From: Streptomyces mayonensis | Lineage (GTDB): Bacteria; Actinomycetota; Actinomycetes; Streptomycetales; Streptomycetaceae | Length of the DNA: 64,000 nucleotides | Direction: 5' to 3' | Assembly: GCF_018982965.1 (NCBI RefSeq) | Contig: NZ_JACBYP010000004.1 | Location: 62,001 to 126,000 of the forward strand | Part shown: piece by piece, positions 26,487 through 34,883 of the stretch | Numbering within the stretch: the stretch's first letter is position 1 | How the letters are laid out: the number at the start of each line of letters is the position of its first letter | Position numbers and translations under genes: made by a program | The notes under the pieces: generated by a model | What the model was told of the DNA's origin: nothing | What the model saw: only the letters and a program-made list of their open reading frames with translations | Database searches by the model: none

Positions 26487-28192
26487 CCCTGTCGCCGCCT
26501 TCCCCGCCTTCCCCGCCTTCCCCGCCTTCCCCGTCCGGCCCGTCCGCACCGTCCACCGAGTCCGCACCGCCGGCCACGCAAGCCGACCGGGGCGCCGCGC
26601 CGGATGACGTCGCCGTGACTGGCGGTGTCGGCGCAGCCGTCGGGGCGGGCGCGGTGTCCTCCGGGGCTGCCGCGTCCGACGGTGCCCTCGCGCCCGATCG
26701 GGGCGCCGCAGCCGTCGGGGCCGCCGGCCCCGGTCGCGGCGCCTCGGCCCACCCGGCCGCCGCGACCGCGCCGACCGGTGGCGCCGCAGCGCCCGACCAG
26801 GCCCCCACCGCCGAGGATGCCGCCACCCCCGGCCGGGCCACCGCGCCCCACCGGGCCGCCGCCCCCGACCGGGCCGCCGGGCAGGACCGCGGCCGGGACC
26901 TCCCGCCCGGGCGCAGCCGGGGCGGCCCGCCCGACGGCGGCCGGGGTGCCTCAGCCGACCGGCCCGACATCGTCGACCTCTACTTGAAGCACATCGGCTC
27001 CGGTCGCGCCGTCATGGGCCGGGTGATGGGCGGCATGGCCGAGGTGCGCTCCGAGGGCACCTGGATCCAAGCCGACGACGGCCGCCGCTTCCTGGACTTC
27101 GGCGGCTACGGCGTGTTCATCCTGGGCCACCGCCACCCGGCCGTCGTCGAGGCCGTGCACCGGCAGATCGACACCCACCCGCTGGCCAGCCGCGTCTTCC
27201 TGGAACCCGTCGCGGCCCGCGCCGCGCAGGCCCTGGCCGCCCACACCCCGCCCGGCGTCGACTACGTCCACTTCGTCAACTCCGGCGCCGAGGCCACCGA
27301 GGCCGCCCTCAAACTCGCCCGCGCCCACGGACGCACCTCGGTGATCACCACCCGCCGCGGCTTCCACGGCAAGACGCTCGGCGCGCTCAGCGTCACCGCC
27401 AACGCCACCTACCAGACACCCTTCCAGCCCCTGCTCCCGGACGTCACCCAGGTCGCCTACGACGACCCGGCCGACCTCGAACAGGCGCTGGCCGCCCGCC
27501 GCGACCGGGCCTGCGTCATCGTCGAACCCGTCCAGGGAGAGGGCGGCGTCCGCATCCCCCGCCCCGGCTACCTCCGCCAGGTGCGCGCGCTGTGCCGGGC
27601 GTACGGCGCCCTGATGGTCGTCGACGAGATCCAGACCGGCATGGGGCGCCTCGGCACCTGGTGGGGAGTGGACGCCGAGGAGGTGTCGCCGGACGTGCTG
27701 CTGGCCGGCAAGGGGCTCAGCGGCGGTGTCGTACCGATCGCCGCGATGGCCGCCACCGCCGAGGCCTACGCACCCTTCAGCCGCGACCCCTACCTGCACA
27801 CCTCCACCTTCGGGGCCTCCCCGATCGCCTGCGCCGCCGCGCTGGCCACCGTACGGGCGATGGAGGAGGAGAACACCGTGGCCCGCGCCGCGGCGCTCGG
27901 GCTGCGCGTCCTGGCCGCCGTACGGGACGTGTGCGCGCCCCACAAGGGCGGCCTGGTCCGTGAGGTGCGCGGACGGGGACTGCTGATCGGCATCGAGTTC
28001 GCCGAGGAACAGGCCGTCGGCGAACTCCTGCTGGAGCTGATCGCCCGCGGGGTCCTCGTCAACCACTCCCTCAACTCCACCCGCGTCCTGCGGCTCACCC
28101 CGCCGGCCGTGGTCGAGGACACCGCGCTCGACCTGTTCCTCACCACCCTCGCCGAGGCCCTGCGCAGCACGGCCGACCGGATGTCCGGCTGA
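26483..28192 (+). CDS. Class III aminotransferase with long low-complexity N-terminus
   Basis: 569 aa. Residues about 155-569 are a complete class III (ornithine/omega-type) aminotransferase: GGYGVFILGHRHPAVVEAV, HFVNSGAEATEAALKLARA, the DEIQTGMGRLG motif, and LLAGKGLSGGVVPIAAM with the PLP lysine. The first ~155 residues are Ala/Pro/Gly/Arg-rich with SPPSPPSPPSPP repeats encoded by CCGCCTTCC units, and are absent from ordinary family members. The GTG at 26483 couples to the reductase stop, but the real start could be internal, nearer the DIVDLYLKHIGSGRAVMGR segment. Likely aminates an aldehyde or ketone made by the upstream reductase (inference). Confidence 0.82.
   Translation: MTLSPPSPPSPPSPPSPSGPSAPSTESAPPATQADRGAAPDDVAVTGGVGAAVGAGAVSSGAAASDGALAPDRGAAAVGAAGPGRGASAHPAAATAPTGGAAAPDQAPTAEDAATPGRATAPHRAAAPDRAAGQDRGRDLPPGRSRGGPPDGGRGASADRPDIVDLYLKHIGSGRAVMGRVMGGMAEVRSEGTWIQADDGRRFLDFGGYGVFILGHRHPAVVEAVHRQIDTHPLASRVFLEPVAARAAQALAAHTPPGVDYVHFVNSGAEATEAALKLARAHGRTSVITTRRGFHGKTLGALSVTANATYQTPFQPLLPDVTQVAYDDPADLEQALAARRDRACVIVEPVQGEGGVRIPRPGYLRQVRALCRAYGALMVVDEIQTGMGRLGTWWGVDAEEVSPDVLLAGKGLSGGVVPIAAMAATAEAYAPFSRDPYLHTSTFGASPIACAAALATVRAMEEENTVARAAALGLRVLAAVRDVCAPHKGGLVREVRGRGLLIGIEFAEEQAVGELLLELIARGVLVNHSLNSTRVLRLTPPAVVEDTALDLFLTTLAEALRSTADRMSG
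26500..26537. repeat. CCGCCTTCC tandem repeat inside the aminotransferase gene
   Basis: About four copies of a 9-bp CCGCCTTCC unit encode a Ser-Pro-Pro run at the N-terminus. Such tracts change length easily. Confidence 0.8.
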
Positions 28193-28198
28193 ACGCCC

Positions 28199-28298
28199 CG
28201 TCGAAACGCCCCTTCGAAACGCTCCGTCGAAAACGCCCCTTCGAAACGCCCCTTCGAAACGCCCCTTCGAAACGTCCCTTCGAAACGTCCCTTCGGAA
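28199..28298. repeat. 13-bp tandem repeats, each with a TTCGAA palindrome
   Basis: Seven to eight near-identical copies of a CGAAACGCCCCTT unit (one copy 14 bp) fill the 120 bases between the aminotransferase and the SRPBCC gene. Each junction makes TTCGAA or a close variant. The unit ends just before the GGAAGG ribosome site of the next gene. Confidence 0.85.
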
Positions 28299-28312
28299 GG
28301 AACCGAACGCAC

Positions 28313-28780
28313 ATGCGCCACGTGGTCCTGCACGCCCTCGCCGAGGGCCTGGCACCCGCCGACGTCTACCACCGCATCAGCGACTTCGTCCGCTACCCCG
28401 AGTACAGCGACGTCTTCCGCGAGGTGCGCGTGGAGCCGCCGCTGCCCGACGGCTCCACGGTCTCGGACTGGACCGTGGAGTTCCGCGGCGGACTGATGCG
28501 CTGGCGGGAGCGCGACACCTACTCGCCGAAGACGCACTCCCTCGCCTTCGAGCAGCTCAGCGGCGACTTCCAGACCTTCGAGGGCAGTTGGCGCTGCGAG
28601 GCGCGGGGCAGCGGCACCCTCGTGGTGTTCACCGCCGCCTTCGACCTCGGCATCCCCTCGCTGGCCGAGATCCTCGACCCGGTCGCCGAGTCCACGGTGC
28701 GCACCAACATCGCCCGCGTGCTGCAGGGTCTGGCGGACGCGGAGGTGATCGATGAACACGCGGCTGCGGCTCGTGGCTGA
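28313..28780 (+). CDS. SRPBCC (polyketide cyclase/START-like) protein
   Basis: 155 aa, full-length SRPBCC fold with a hydrophobic ligand cavity. Seen: ADVYHRISDFVRYPEYSDVFREV (N-terminal strand-helix, about residues 17-39), the VEFRGGLMRWRERDTY sheet (~59-74) and a long C-terminal helix. Families with this fold include aromatase/cyclases, coenzyme Q-binding proteins (COQ10) and lipid carriers. In this cluster it may shape or carry a hydrophobic intermediate. GGAAGG lies about 12 bases upstream. It overlaps the next gene by 29 bases. Confidence 0.8.
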   Translation: MRHVVLHALAEGLAPADVYHRISDFVRYPEYSDVFREVRVEPPLPDGSTVSDWTVEFRGGLMRWRERDTYSPKTHSLAFEQLSGDFQTFEGSWRCEARGSGTLVVFTAAFDLGIPSLAEILDPVAESTVRTNIARVLQGLADAEVIDEHAAAARG

Positions 28781-29327
28781 CCGCACGGCGACCGCGCCCC
28801 CGCCCGCCGAGGGGCTGTACGAGGAACCCGGTCCCGGCGCGGCCCGCTGCCTCGGCCTGTACGCCAAACTGGCCGCCGGGGTGACCGTGGTGACCGCCCG
28901 GGGCGAGGAAGGCCCGCTCGGCATGACGGTCTCCGCCGTCACCTCGCTCTCCGCCCGGCCGCCGCTGCTCCTGGCCTGTCTGCGCGACGGCTCCCGCACC
29001 CTCGCCGCCGTCCGGGCCCGCCGGACCTTCGCCGTGCACCTGCTGCGGGAGGAACAGCAGGACCTGGCGGGCCGGTTCGCCTCACCGACGACGACCGCGG
29101 CCGAGCGGTTCGCCGGCACCGAGACCCGTCAGGTCCTCGGCGTCCCCGTGCTGGCCGGGGCGCTCGCCTGGTCCGTGTGCCTCACCGAGGACGTGCGCCG
29201 CTACGGCGACCACCACCTCGTCGTCGGCCGGGTCGCGGCCGTCCATGTCGGCGCCGGGCGCCCGCTGTTGTGGCACGACCGCCGGTTCGGCGCGCTGACC
29301 GGGCCGGTGCCGGGCGCCGCCGGATGA
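28752..29327 (+). CDS. Flavin reductase (FMN-binding split barrel)
   Basis: 191 aa flavin-reductase-like domain protein. VVTARGEEGPLGMTVSAVTSLS (about residues 38-59) is the FMN-binding segment, PPLLLACLRDGSRTLAAV the family-typical next strand, and HHLVVGRVAAVHV the late motif. It would use NAD(P)H to supply reduced flavin to a monooxygenase; candidate partners here are the acyl-CoA-dehydrogenase-like protein (24124) or, more distantly, the halogenase-like enzyme (36363). Overlaps the previous gene by 29 bases and the next by ATGA. Confidence 0.85.
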   Translation: MNTRLRLVADRTATAPPPAEGLYEEPGPGAARCLGLYAKLAAGVTVVTARGEEGPLGMTVSAVTSLSARPPLLLACLRDGSRTLAAVRARRTFAVHLLREEQQDLAGRFASPTTTAAERFAGTETRQVLGVPVLAGALAWSVCLTEDVRRYGDHHLVVGRVAAVHVGAGRPLLWHDRRFGALTGPVPGAAG

Positions 29328-30646
29328 CCGGGCAGCCGGCCGGAATGCCGTACTGGGCCACGGCGGAGCTGCCGCCCCAGCCCCAACTGCAGGGCGTCGT
29401 CACGGCGGACGTGGCCGTCGTCGGGGCCGGCCTGGCCGGACTGTCGTGCGCCTACCACCTGGCGGAACGCGCCCCCGGCCTCGACATCGCCGTGGTGGAC
29501 GCCGAGCGTCCCGCCGCCGGGGCCAGCGGCCGCGGCACCGGCCTGCTCGGCCCACGGGCCGGCCCCGCCCTCGACCGCGCGGTGCGCCGCTTCGGCCCCC
29601 GCACCGCGCGCCGGATGCACCGGGCGAGCGAACGGGCGGTGCGGGACGTCCTCGGCCTGTGCGCCCGGCTCGACGTGCCCTGCGGGCTGCGGACCGGCGA
29701 CCAGCTGATGGCCACCCGCTCGCCCGCGGGCCTGGTGGCGCTCGCCCACCAGGCCCGCGCCTGCCGCGAACTCGGCCTGGACGTCCCGGTGCTCTCCCCG
29801 GCCGGCATCCGCGCGCGCGTCGGAGTGCCCTACCGGGCCGCGCTGCTGCACCGTCCCGCCGCCACCCTCGACCCGGCCGCCCTGACCTGCGCCCTCGCCC
29901 GGGCCTGCGCCGACAAGGGCGTACGGTTCTACGGCCGCAGCCCGCTGCTCGCGCTGCGCCCCGGCGACCTGGTCGGACCCGAACTGGTCCTGCCGCACGG
30001 CCGGCTCTACGCCGGGCAGGCGGTACTGGCCGTCAACTCCGCGGCACGGGCGCTGGAACTGCCGGTCGGCACGGTCCTTCCGCTGGAGGTGTACGCCGTC
30101 GCCACCGAGCCGCTGAGCCCCGGCGCGTACGACGCCCTGGGCGGGCGCGCGGGACACGCGGTCGTCGACGCCGTGCCGCTGGCGCCCTACTTCCGGCTGC
30201 TCCCGGACCGGGGGCTCGTCGCGGGCGGCGGCACCGCGGGGGTCCCGGCAGGGCTCTCCGCACCCCGGCTCCAGGCCCTGCGCGAGCGCGCCTGGGCCCG
30301 CCTGGAGGGGTGGCTGCGTGCTCTCCACCCCGATCTCGCGCGCATCCGGGTCACCCACCGGTGGTCCGGCCGGATCGGCATGACCGGCGACGACCTGCCG
30401 GTGGTCGGTCCGGTCCACGGCTTCCCCGACGTCTGGTTCATCGGCGGCTGCTGCGGACACGGCCTGGCCCTGTCGGTGGCCCACGGCGCCCATGTGGCCG
30501 CGGCCCTGCTGGGCGAGCCGGAACCCGGCGAACCACTGCCGTGGCACCGCTCCCGGGCCCCGCGCCTGCCGGTGGACGGCCCCGGCAGGGTCCTCGTGCG
30601 CGGATACGTGGACACGCTCGGGCGTGTCGCGCGGCATGCGTGCTGA
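29324..30646 (+). CDS. FAD-dependent oxidoreductase (DAO/glycine-oxidase-like)
   Basis: 440 aa member of the D-amino-acid oxidase (DAO) superfamily. The dinucleotide-binding loop VAVVGAGLAGLSCAYHLAE lies at about residues 30-48, followed by an acidic strand end (VVDAERPAAGASGRGTGLLG) that is a DAO hallmark. The C-terminal FAD-contact motif WSGRIGMTGDDLPVVGPV is near 346-363, then GCCGHGLALSVAHG. It likely oxidises a secondary or primary amine; with the neighbouring aminotransferase, the amine product of the cluster is a natural candidate (inference). ATG overlaps the upstream stop. Confidence 0.85.
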   Translation: MTGQPAGMPYWATAELPPQPQLQGVVTADVAVVGAGLAGLSCAYHLAERAPGLDIAVVDAERPAAGASGRGTGLLGPRAGPALDRAVRRFGPRTARRMHRASERAVRDVLGLCARLDVPCGLRTGDQLMATRSPAGLVALAHQARACRELGLDVPVLSPAGIRARVGVPYRAALLHRPAATLDPAALTCALARACADKGVRFYGRSPLLALRPGDLVGPELVLPHGRLYAGQAVLAVNSAARALELPVGTVLPLEVYAVATEPLSPGAYDALGGRAGHAVVDAVPLAPYFRLLPDRGLVAGGGTAGVPAGLSAPRLQALRERAWARLEGWLRALHPDLARIRVTHRWSGRIGMTGDDLPVVGPVHGFPDVWFIGGCCGHGLALSVAHGAHVAAALLGEPEPGEPLPWHRSRAPRLPVDGPGRVLVRGYVDTLGRVARHAC

Positions 30647-30804
30647 TCGGCAACGCTCGGCACAGTAGCCATGGTTTCGCCACCCACAGCCACGGCCCCG
30701 CTACGGGTAGTCATTGTCCTGTCACCGACTGCGATGGTCCCCCGACCGCCGGTCCCGCCGTCGAGCGGACCGACGGGACGGGCGGACCGACAGAGAGGCC
30801 CTCG

Positions 30805-32046
30805 ATGCACGCCCCCCACCTCGGCACCGACGGCACACCGCCGGCGTCGGTGCCCATGGGTACCGCCGACCTCGCCTACCAGCTGGCCATGCGCGGCGAA
30901 CCGCTGCCGGCCGGATTCCTGTTCGCGTTCTCCGGCATCGCGCCCACGCTCGCGTCCGTACGCGCCCGGGTCGCCGAACGCGCCCACCGCATCCCGGCGT
31001 TGCGCTACCGGATCGACCGGGAGAGCCGCGCCTTCTCCCGGGTCGAGCGGATCGACGTGGCGCGGCACGTGCACGAGGCGCGGCTGCCCGGCGACGACGA
31101 CGGCACGGGAGCCGGACGGCTGATGCTGGCCCGTCCGACCGGCGGCGACGACAGGCCGCCCTGGGACGTGTGGCTCGTGCACGGCCCCGGCGGCGAGTAC
31201 AGCCTGTGCTACCGCACCGACCACACCTTCCAGGACGGTGTCGGAGCCGCACACACCGCCCGGGCCCTGCTCGACGACGACCCCGCGGGCGGACCACCGG
31301 CCTACCACGGCGGCCGCCCCGCCCTGCGCGGCCTCGCGAGCGCCGTCGGCGGTGTCGCGGCCTCCTTCCGCGGCAGCGACAAGCCCGGCTTCGACGTACC
31401 GGTCAGCGGCCGGACCGGCATCTGCCAGACCGTCGTCCCGGTCGCCCGGCTGCGGGCCGTGGGCCGGGCGCACGGCGCCACCGTCAACGACGTGTTCCTC
31501 GCCGCGCTCGCCCACGCGGTGGGCACCTGGCACCGCAAGAACACCGGCTCGGCCCACCCGCCGCTGCCGGTCGCCGTCCCGATGTCGGTACGTGCCCCCG
31601 GTGAGGAGTGTGCGCCCGGCAACCGGATCGTCGTCGCCCGCGTCCTGCTGCCCTGCGACGCGCCGTCGTCCCGGCACGCGCTGAGCCGGGTGGTCGCCCG
31701 TACCGACGGCATGCGCACCGGCCGGCTGCGCGAGTCCCTGCGGCCGATGCTGACGGCCGGTCCGCGCGGGGTCGGCGCCCGGGTCGGCACCCGGCTGGTC
31801 AACGGCCGGTCCGTGGCGGGGCCGGTGAGCAGCGTCAACTTCGGCAACGCCCTCGTCCACCAGGGCGACGCCGCGCGCCGGGCCGTCGTCTGGTCCGGGC
31901 TCGGCGCCGGGATCCGCTGCCTGGTCACGCTGACGAGCCAGCACGACACGGCCTGCCTCGCGGTGATCCACGACGAGGCGCTGACCACCGCCGACGAACT
32001 GCCGGACCTGTGGCTCGCGGCGCTGCTGGAGCTGGAACAGCCGTAA
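30805..32046 (+). CDS. WS/DGAT-type acyltransferase
   Basis: 413 aa protein resembling wax ester synthase/diacylglycerol acyltransferases and condensation-type enzymes. The catalytic HxxxDG is present as HTFQDG in RTDHTFQDGVGAAHTA (about residues 139-154), although the preceding residue of the usual HHxxxDG is Asp instead of His. The family C-terminal region is seen: NDVFLAALAHAVGTWH, the PMSVRAPGEE segment and SSVNFGNALV. It would join an acyl group to an alcohol or amine. Last gene of the set; a hairpin terminator follows within 70 bases. 158 bases separate it from the previous gene. Confidence 0.78.
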   Translation: MHAPHLGTDGTPPASVPMGTADLAYQLAMRGEPLPAGFLFAFSGIAPTLASVRARVAERAHRIPALRYRIDRESRAFSRVERIDVARHVHEARLPGDDDGTGAGRLMLARPTGGDDRPPWDVWLVHGPGGEYSLCYRTDHTFQDGVGAAHTARALLDDDPAGGPPAYHGGRPALRGLASAVGGVAASFRGSDKPGFDVPVSGRTGICQTVVPVARLRAVGRAHGATVNDVFLAALAHAVGTWHRKNTGSAHPPLPVAVPMSVRAPGEECAPGNRIVVARVLLPCDAPSSRHALSRVVARTDGMRTGRLRESLRPMLTAGPRGVGARVGTRLVNGRSVAGPVSSVNFGNALVHQGDAARRAVVWSGLGAGIRCLVTLTSQHDTACLAVIHDEALTTADELPDLWLAALLELEQP

Positions 32047-32082
32047 CAGCCGTAACGGCCCTCAGCGGCCGCAACGGCACGG

Positions 32083-32115
32083 CAGGACCCCCGGACGCGG
32101 CGTCCGGGGGCCCTG
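32083..32115. terminator. Hairpin closing the 22.6-32.0 kb gene set
   Basis: Inverted repeat of CAGGACCCCCGGACGC at 32083-32098 with GCGTCCGGGGGCCCTG at 32100-32115, one mismatch, tiny loop. It sits between convergent stops (32046 and 32137) and may serve both. Confidence 0.75.
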
Positions 32116-32136
32116 CACGTCGTACGGCGCGCGTGC

Positions 32137-33018
32137 TCAGTGGGGCGACTCCGCCAGGGCTGCCGTCGTCAGGAACACGCACTTGGCCGCCGCCTCGGAC
32201 ACCAGCGGCAGGTACGGCGCGAGCCGCTGGACGACGTACGGCAGCGTGAACAGGTCCGCGACCCGCGCGTCCCAGCCGTGCTCCGCCCACCAGCCCTCCG
32301 GGTCGGCGAGCTGCCAGTGCCAGGAGATCCCGGTGGCCGACAGCGCCTCCAGGAACGGCGCCACGAACGCGGACGACGCCGCCTCGGCGTTCACGCACTC
32401 GGCGCCGAAGGTGCTGCCGGGCGCGGAGAGTTCCGTGACCGTGCCGACGACGGACTCCACCGTGCGGGGCCGGAGGTGGTACAGGTGCGTCTCGCACAGC
32501 CACGCGGTGGGCCGGCGCGGATCCAGCCCCGCCGCGAGCAACTGCTCGCGCCACGCGCCGGCCGGATCGGCGCCCACGCTGCTGCGCCGTCCGCAGGTGG
32601 GCGCCGCCCAGCCGAGCACGTGCTCCTTGAAGGTCAGCAGCGCCGGGTCCTCGACCTCGAAGACATGCGTGCCGGTGGGCCAGTCGAGGCGGAAGGCGCG
32701 CGTGTCGAGACCGGCGCCGAGCAGTACCACCTGACGGCAGCCCGAGCGGGCCGCGGCCACCAGGTGCTCGTCGTAGAAGCGGGTGCGCACCACGGCCCAG
32801 TCCGGCAGCAGCCGCTGGAGCGGGCCGTCGCCCGGAGGGCCCGGGGCGAAGCCGGCCGCGCTCAGGAAGTCGGCGGCCCACGGATCGCGGACGTACGGCG
32901 CGGCGCGGGCGTACTCCCGGGCGTGGGCGGCCGCGGTCCACAGGGCGACGCGGGAGAGCCCGTCCGGCAGAGGGGATCCCGGCGCGGGCGGGGACTCGGG
33001 CGGTGTGGTGTCCGGCAT
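32137..33018 (-). CDS. TIGR00027-type SAM-dependent methyltransferase
   Basis: 293 aa member of the leucine-carboxyl-methyltransferase-related family abundant in actinobacteria. An N-terminal LSRVALWTAAAHAREYARA helix leads to the AdoMet loop VVLLGAGLDTRAFRL (about residues 96-110), the FEVEDPALLTFKEHVL acidic strand (~118-134), and AECVNAEAASSAFVAPFL. Substrate unknown; some relatives work on small acids or antibiotic precursors. Divergently or independently transcribed relative to the acyltransferase gene; 171 bases separate its start from the UbiB-like gene's stop. Confidence 0.85.
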   Translation of the reverse strand: MPDTTPPESPPAPGSPLPDGLSRVALWTAAAHAREYARAAPYVRDPWAADFLSAAGFAPGPPGDGPLQRLLPDWAVVRTRFYDEHLVAAARSGCRQVVLLGAGLDTRAFRLDWPTGTHVFEVEDPALLTFKEHVLGWAAPTCGRRSSVGADPAGAWREQLLAAGLDPRRPTAWLCETHLYHLRPRTVESVVGTVTELSAPGSTFGAECVNAEAASSAFVAPFLEALSATGISWHWQLADPEGWWAEHGWDARVADLFTLPYVVQRLAPYLPLVSEAAAKCVFLTTAALAESPH

Positions 33019-33030
33019 GGGAAACCTCCG

Positions 33031-33065
33031 TGTCGAGGAAGTCGAGGAAGTCGAGGAAGTCGGCG
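33031..33065. repeat. 9-bp tandem repeat GTCGAGGAA
   Basis: About four copies of GTCGAGGAA lie just upstream of the methyltransferase start. They occupy the position where its promoter and ribosome site would be expected. Confidence 0.75.
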
Positions 33066-33189
33066 AGCGTCGAGGGGAGTCACGGGAGCCTGGCGGTGCG
33101 GCCCGTCGGCGACGGGCGGGTGGGCCCGGAGCGGCGGACGGAACGCGACCGTTCGGTCGGGGGAGCGGCGGCTGTGCGCGGCCGTTCGG

Positions 33190-34755
33190 TCAGGGGGAGC
33201 GGCGGCGGCCGAGCAGCACCGCCAGCGCGCCCAGGGCCAGCAGCCCGCCGGAGGGCCGGGTGGGACGCTGGCCGCCCATCGAGGGGGGTGTCCGCGGCTC
33301 GTGGATGTTCAGCGCGAACTGGCGGTTGGCGATGTCCGACAGCACCCCGCGGGCCTGCTCGGGGCTGGTGACGGCGGCCAGCAGCAGCTCCATGGAGTTG
33401 CGGGCGAACTGGTTGCGGCCGAGGAACTCACGGCCCAGCGCGAAGAGGATCTTCGGCACCTCGCCCTGGAACACCTCGGGCAGGGTGATCTCGGGCGCCA
33501 GGCAGCGCACCGAGCCGTCCAGGTTCGCGAACGACTTGCCGAGCAGCGAGACCGCGGGCGGCGAACCGATGCCCCGCTTGGTCGCCTTGGCCAGCACCGT
33601 GGTGAGCGAGACGCCGAAGTTCATGTCCTCCAGGGACAGATGGGAGACCTTCGGCACGAAGGCGGCCATGTCGGCGGCGAACGCGGGCATGTTGGCCCAC
33701 GGCGTCAGCCGCCCCATCTCCGCCCAGTGCTGGGCCAGTCCGGCACCGTCGTTCTGGGCCAGCGTCATGAACAGCGGCAGCAGCTGCAGGCTGGTGCGCC
33801 GGTCCAGACGGCCCACCATGCCCCAGTCGATCAGCGTCGCGGGCCCGCCGGGCGCGGCGAAGACGTTGCCCGCGTGCGGATCGGCGTGGAAGAAGCGGTG
33901 CACGAAGTACCCGTGGTACATGAAGCGCAGCAGGTCCTTGCCGATCTCGATCCGCTCGTCGTCGGTGAAGTGGGCGCGGTCGATGTGCCGCACCGACTTC
34001 CCGCCGGCCAGGGACTGGACGAGGACCCGGGGACTGGCGTGCAGGACCCGGGGCACCTCCAGCGAGCGGAAGGACCTGATGTGGCCGCGGGCCTCGTCCA
34101 TGTTGCGGGCCTCGCCGTTGAAGTCCAGCTCCGGCTCCATCGCGTCGAAGACGGATCCGAGCATCGCCTCGATGTCGATGACCTCGTTGAACCGGGGCGC
34201 CACGCGGGCCACGATCTTCGACGCCCGGCGCATCAGGGCCATGTCGGCGAGCACGCCCTCGCGGATGCCGGGCCGCTGGATCTTCACCACGGCCGGACGT
34301 CCGCCGGGCAGCGTCACCCGGTAGACCTGGGCGAGGGACGCCGCCCCGAGCGGGGCGACGGTCTCGACGTCGTCGAAGCGCAGCTTCCAGTCCGGTCCGA
34401 GGTCCCGCGCCAGCACCGGCTCGAACACCGAGAACGGCTGGACGTCCACCTGGTCGTGCAGGTTCTGCAACTCCTCGCGGATCGACGGCGGGACCATGTC
34501 GGGGCGGGTGGAGAGGATCTGCCCCAGCTTCACGTAGAAGGGACCGAGGCTCTCCAGTGCCTGGCGCACCGCCCGGGCCCGGCGCTGCTCCGCCCCGGCG
34601 CCGGACCCGGCGGAGGAGTCGGTGTCCTCCGCCGGGGAGCGCGTGTCCCGTCGCGCGCGTCTGCGCAGGCGTGTCGCCTGCCCGACCTCGTCGGCGACGA
34701 GGCTGCCCAGGACCTTGACCACGAGACGCAGCCGGTCGCCGACGACAGACGTCAT
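33190..34755 (-). CDS. ABC1/UbiB-like protein kinase
   Basis: 521 aa member of the ABC1/AarF/UbiB atypical kinase family. The hallmark KxGQ helix is present as YVKLGQILSTRPDMVPP (about residues 72-88). The Ala-rich nucleotide loop follows as APLGAASLAQVYR (~130-142), then the VVKIQRPGI lysine, HADPHAGNVF catalytic loop (~287-296) and LIDWGMVGRLD. All catalytic motifs look intact. Family members regulate quinone or isoprenoid lipid metabolism. Two hydrophobic stretches near the C-terminus (GGLLALGALAVLLG) could insert in the membrane. ATG 34755 has GGAGG at about 10 bases. Confidence 0.88.
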   Translation of the reverse strand: MTSVVGDRLRLVVKVLGSLVADEVGQATRLRRRARRDTRSPAEDTDSSAGSGAGAEQRRARAVRQALESLGPFYVKLGQILSTRPDMVPPSIREELQNLHDQVDVQPFSVFEPVLARDLGPDWKLRFDDVETVAPLGAASLAQVYRVTLPGGRPAVVKIQRPGIREGVLADMALMRRASKIVARVAPRFNEVIDIEAMLGSVFDAMEPELDFNGEARNMDEARGHIRSFRSLEVPRVLHASPRVLVQSLAGGKSVRHIDRAHFTDDERIEIGKDLLRFMYHGYFVHRFFHADPHAGNVFAAPGGPATLIDWGMVGRLDRRTSLQLLPLFMTLAQNDGAGLAQHWAEMGRLTPWANMPAFAADMAAFVPKVSHLSLEDMNFGVSLTTVLAKATKRGIGSPPAVSLLGKSFANLDGSVRCLAPEITLPEVFQGEVPKILFALGREFLGRNQFARNSMELLLAAVTSPEQARGVLSDIANRQFALNIHEPRTPPSMGGQRPTRPSGGLLALGALAVLLGRRRSP

Positions 34756-34814
34756 CGTGAGTGATCCTCCTCGGTCAGGGATCCGGATGCCGGACGGCGG
34801 CCGGCGCGTTCGAC

Positions 34815-34842
34815 CGCGCAGTCCGCGCAGTCCGCGCAGTCC
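34815..34842. repeat. Short GTCCGCGCA tandem repeat
   Basis: Three copies of a 9-bp CGCAGTCCG unit lie between the UbiB-like start and the repeat-protein stop. Nothing else was seen in that 128-base gap. Confidence 0.7.
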
Positions 34843-34883
34843 GGGCGGCCGGCGCAGGCCGGACGGGACGGTGGCACGGACGG

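Noticed and set aside
28199..28298. Possible CRISPR array
   Set aside because: Units are direct tandem repeats of 13 bases with no spacers and no cas genes.
22601..32046. Standard PKS/NRPS gene cluster
   Set aside because: No ketosynthase, adenylation or carrier-protein domain is present.
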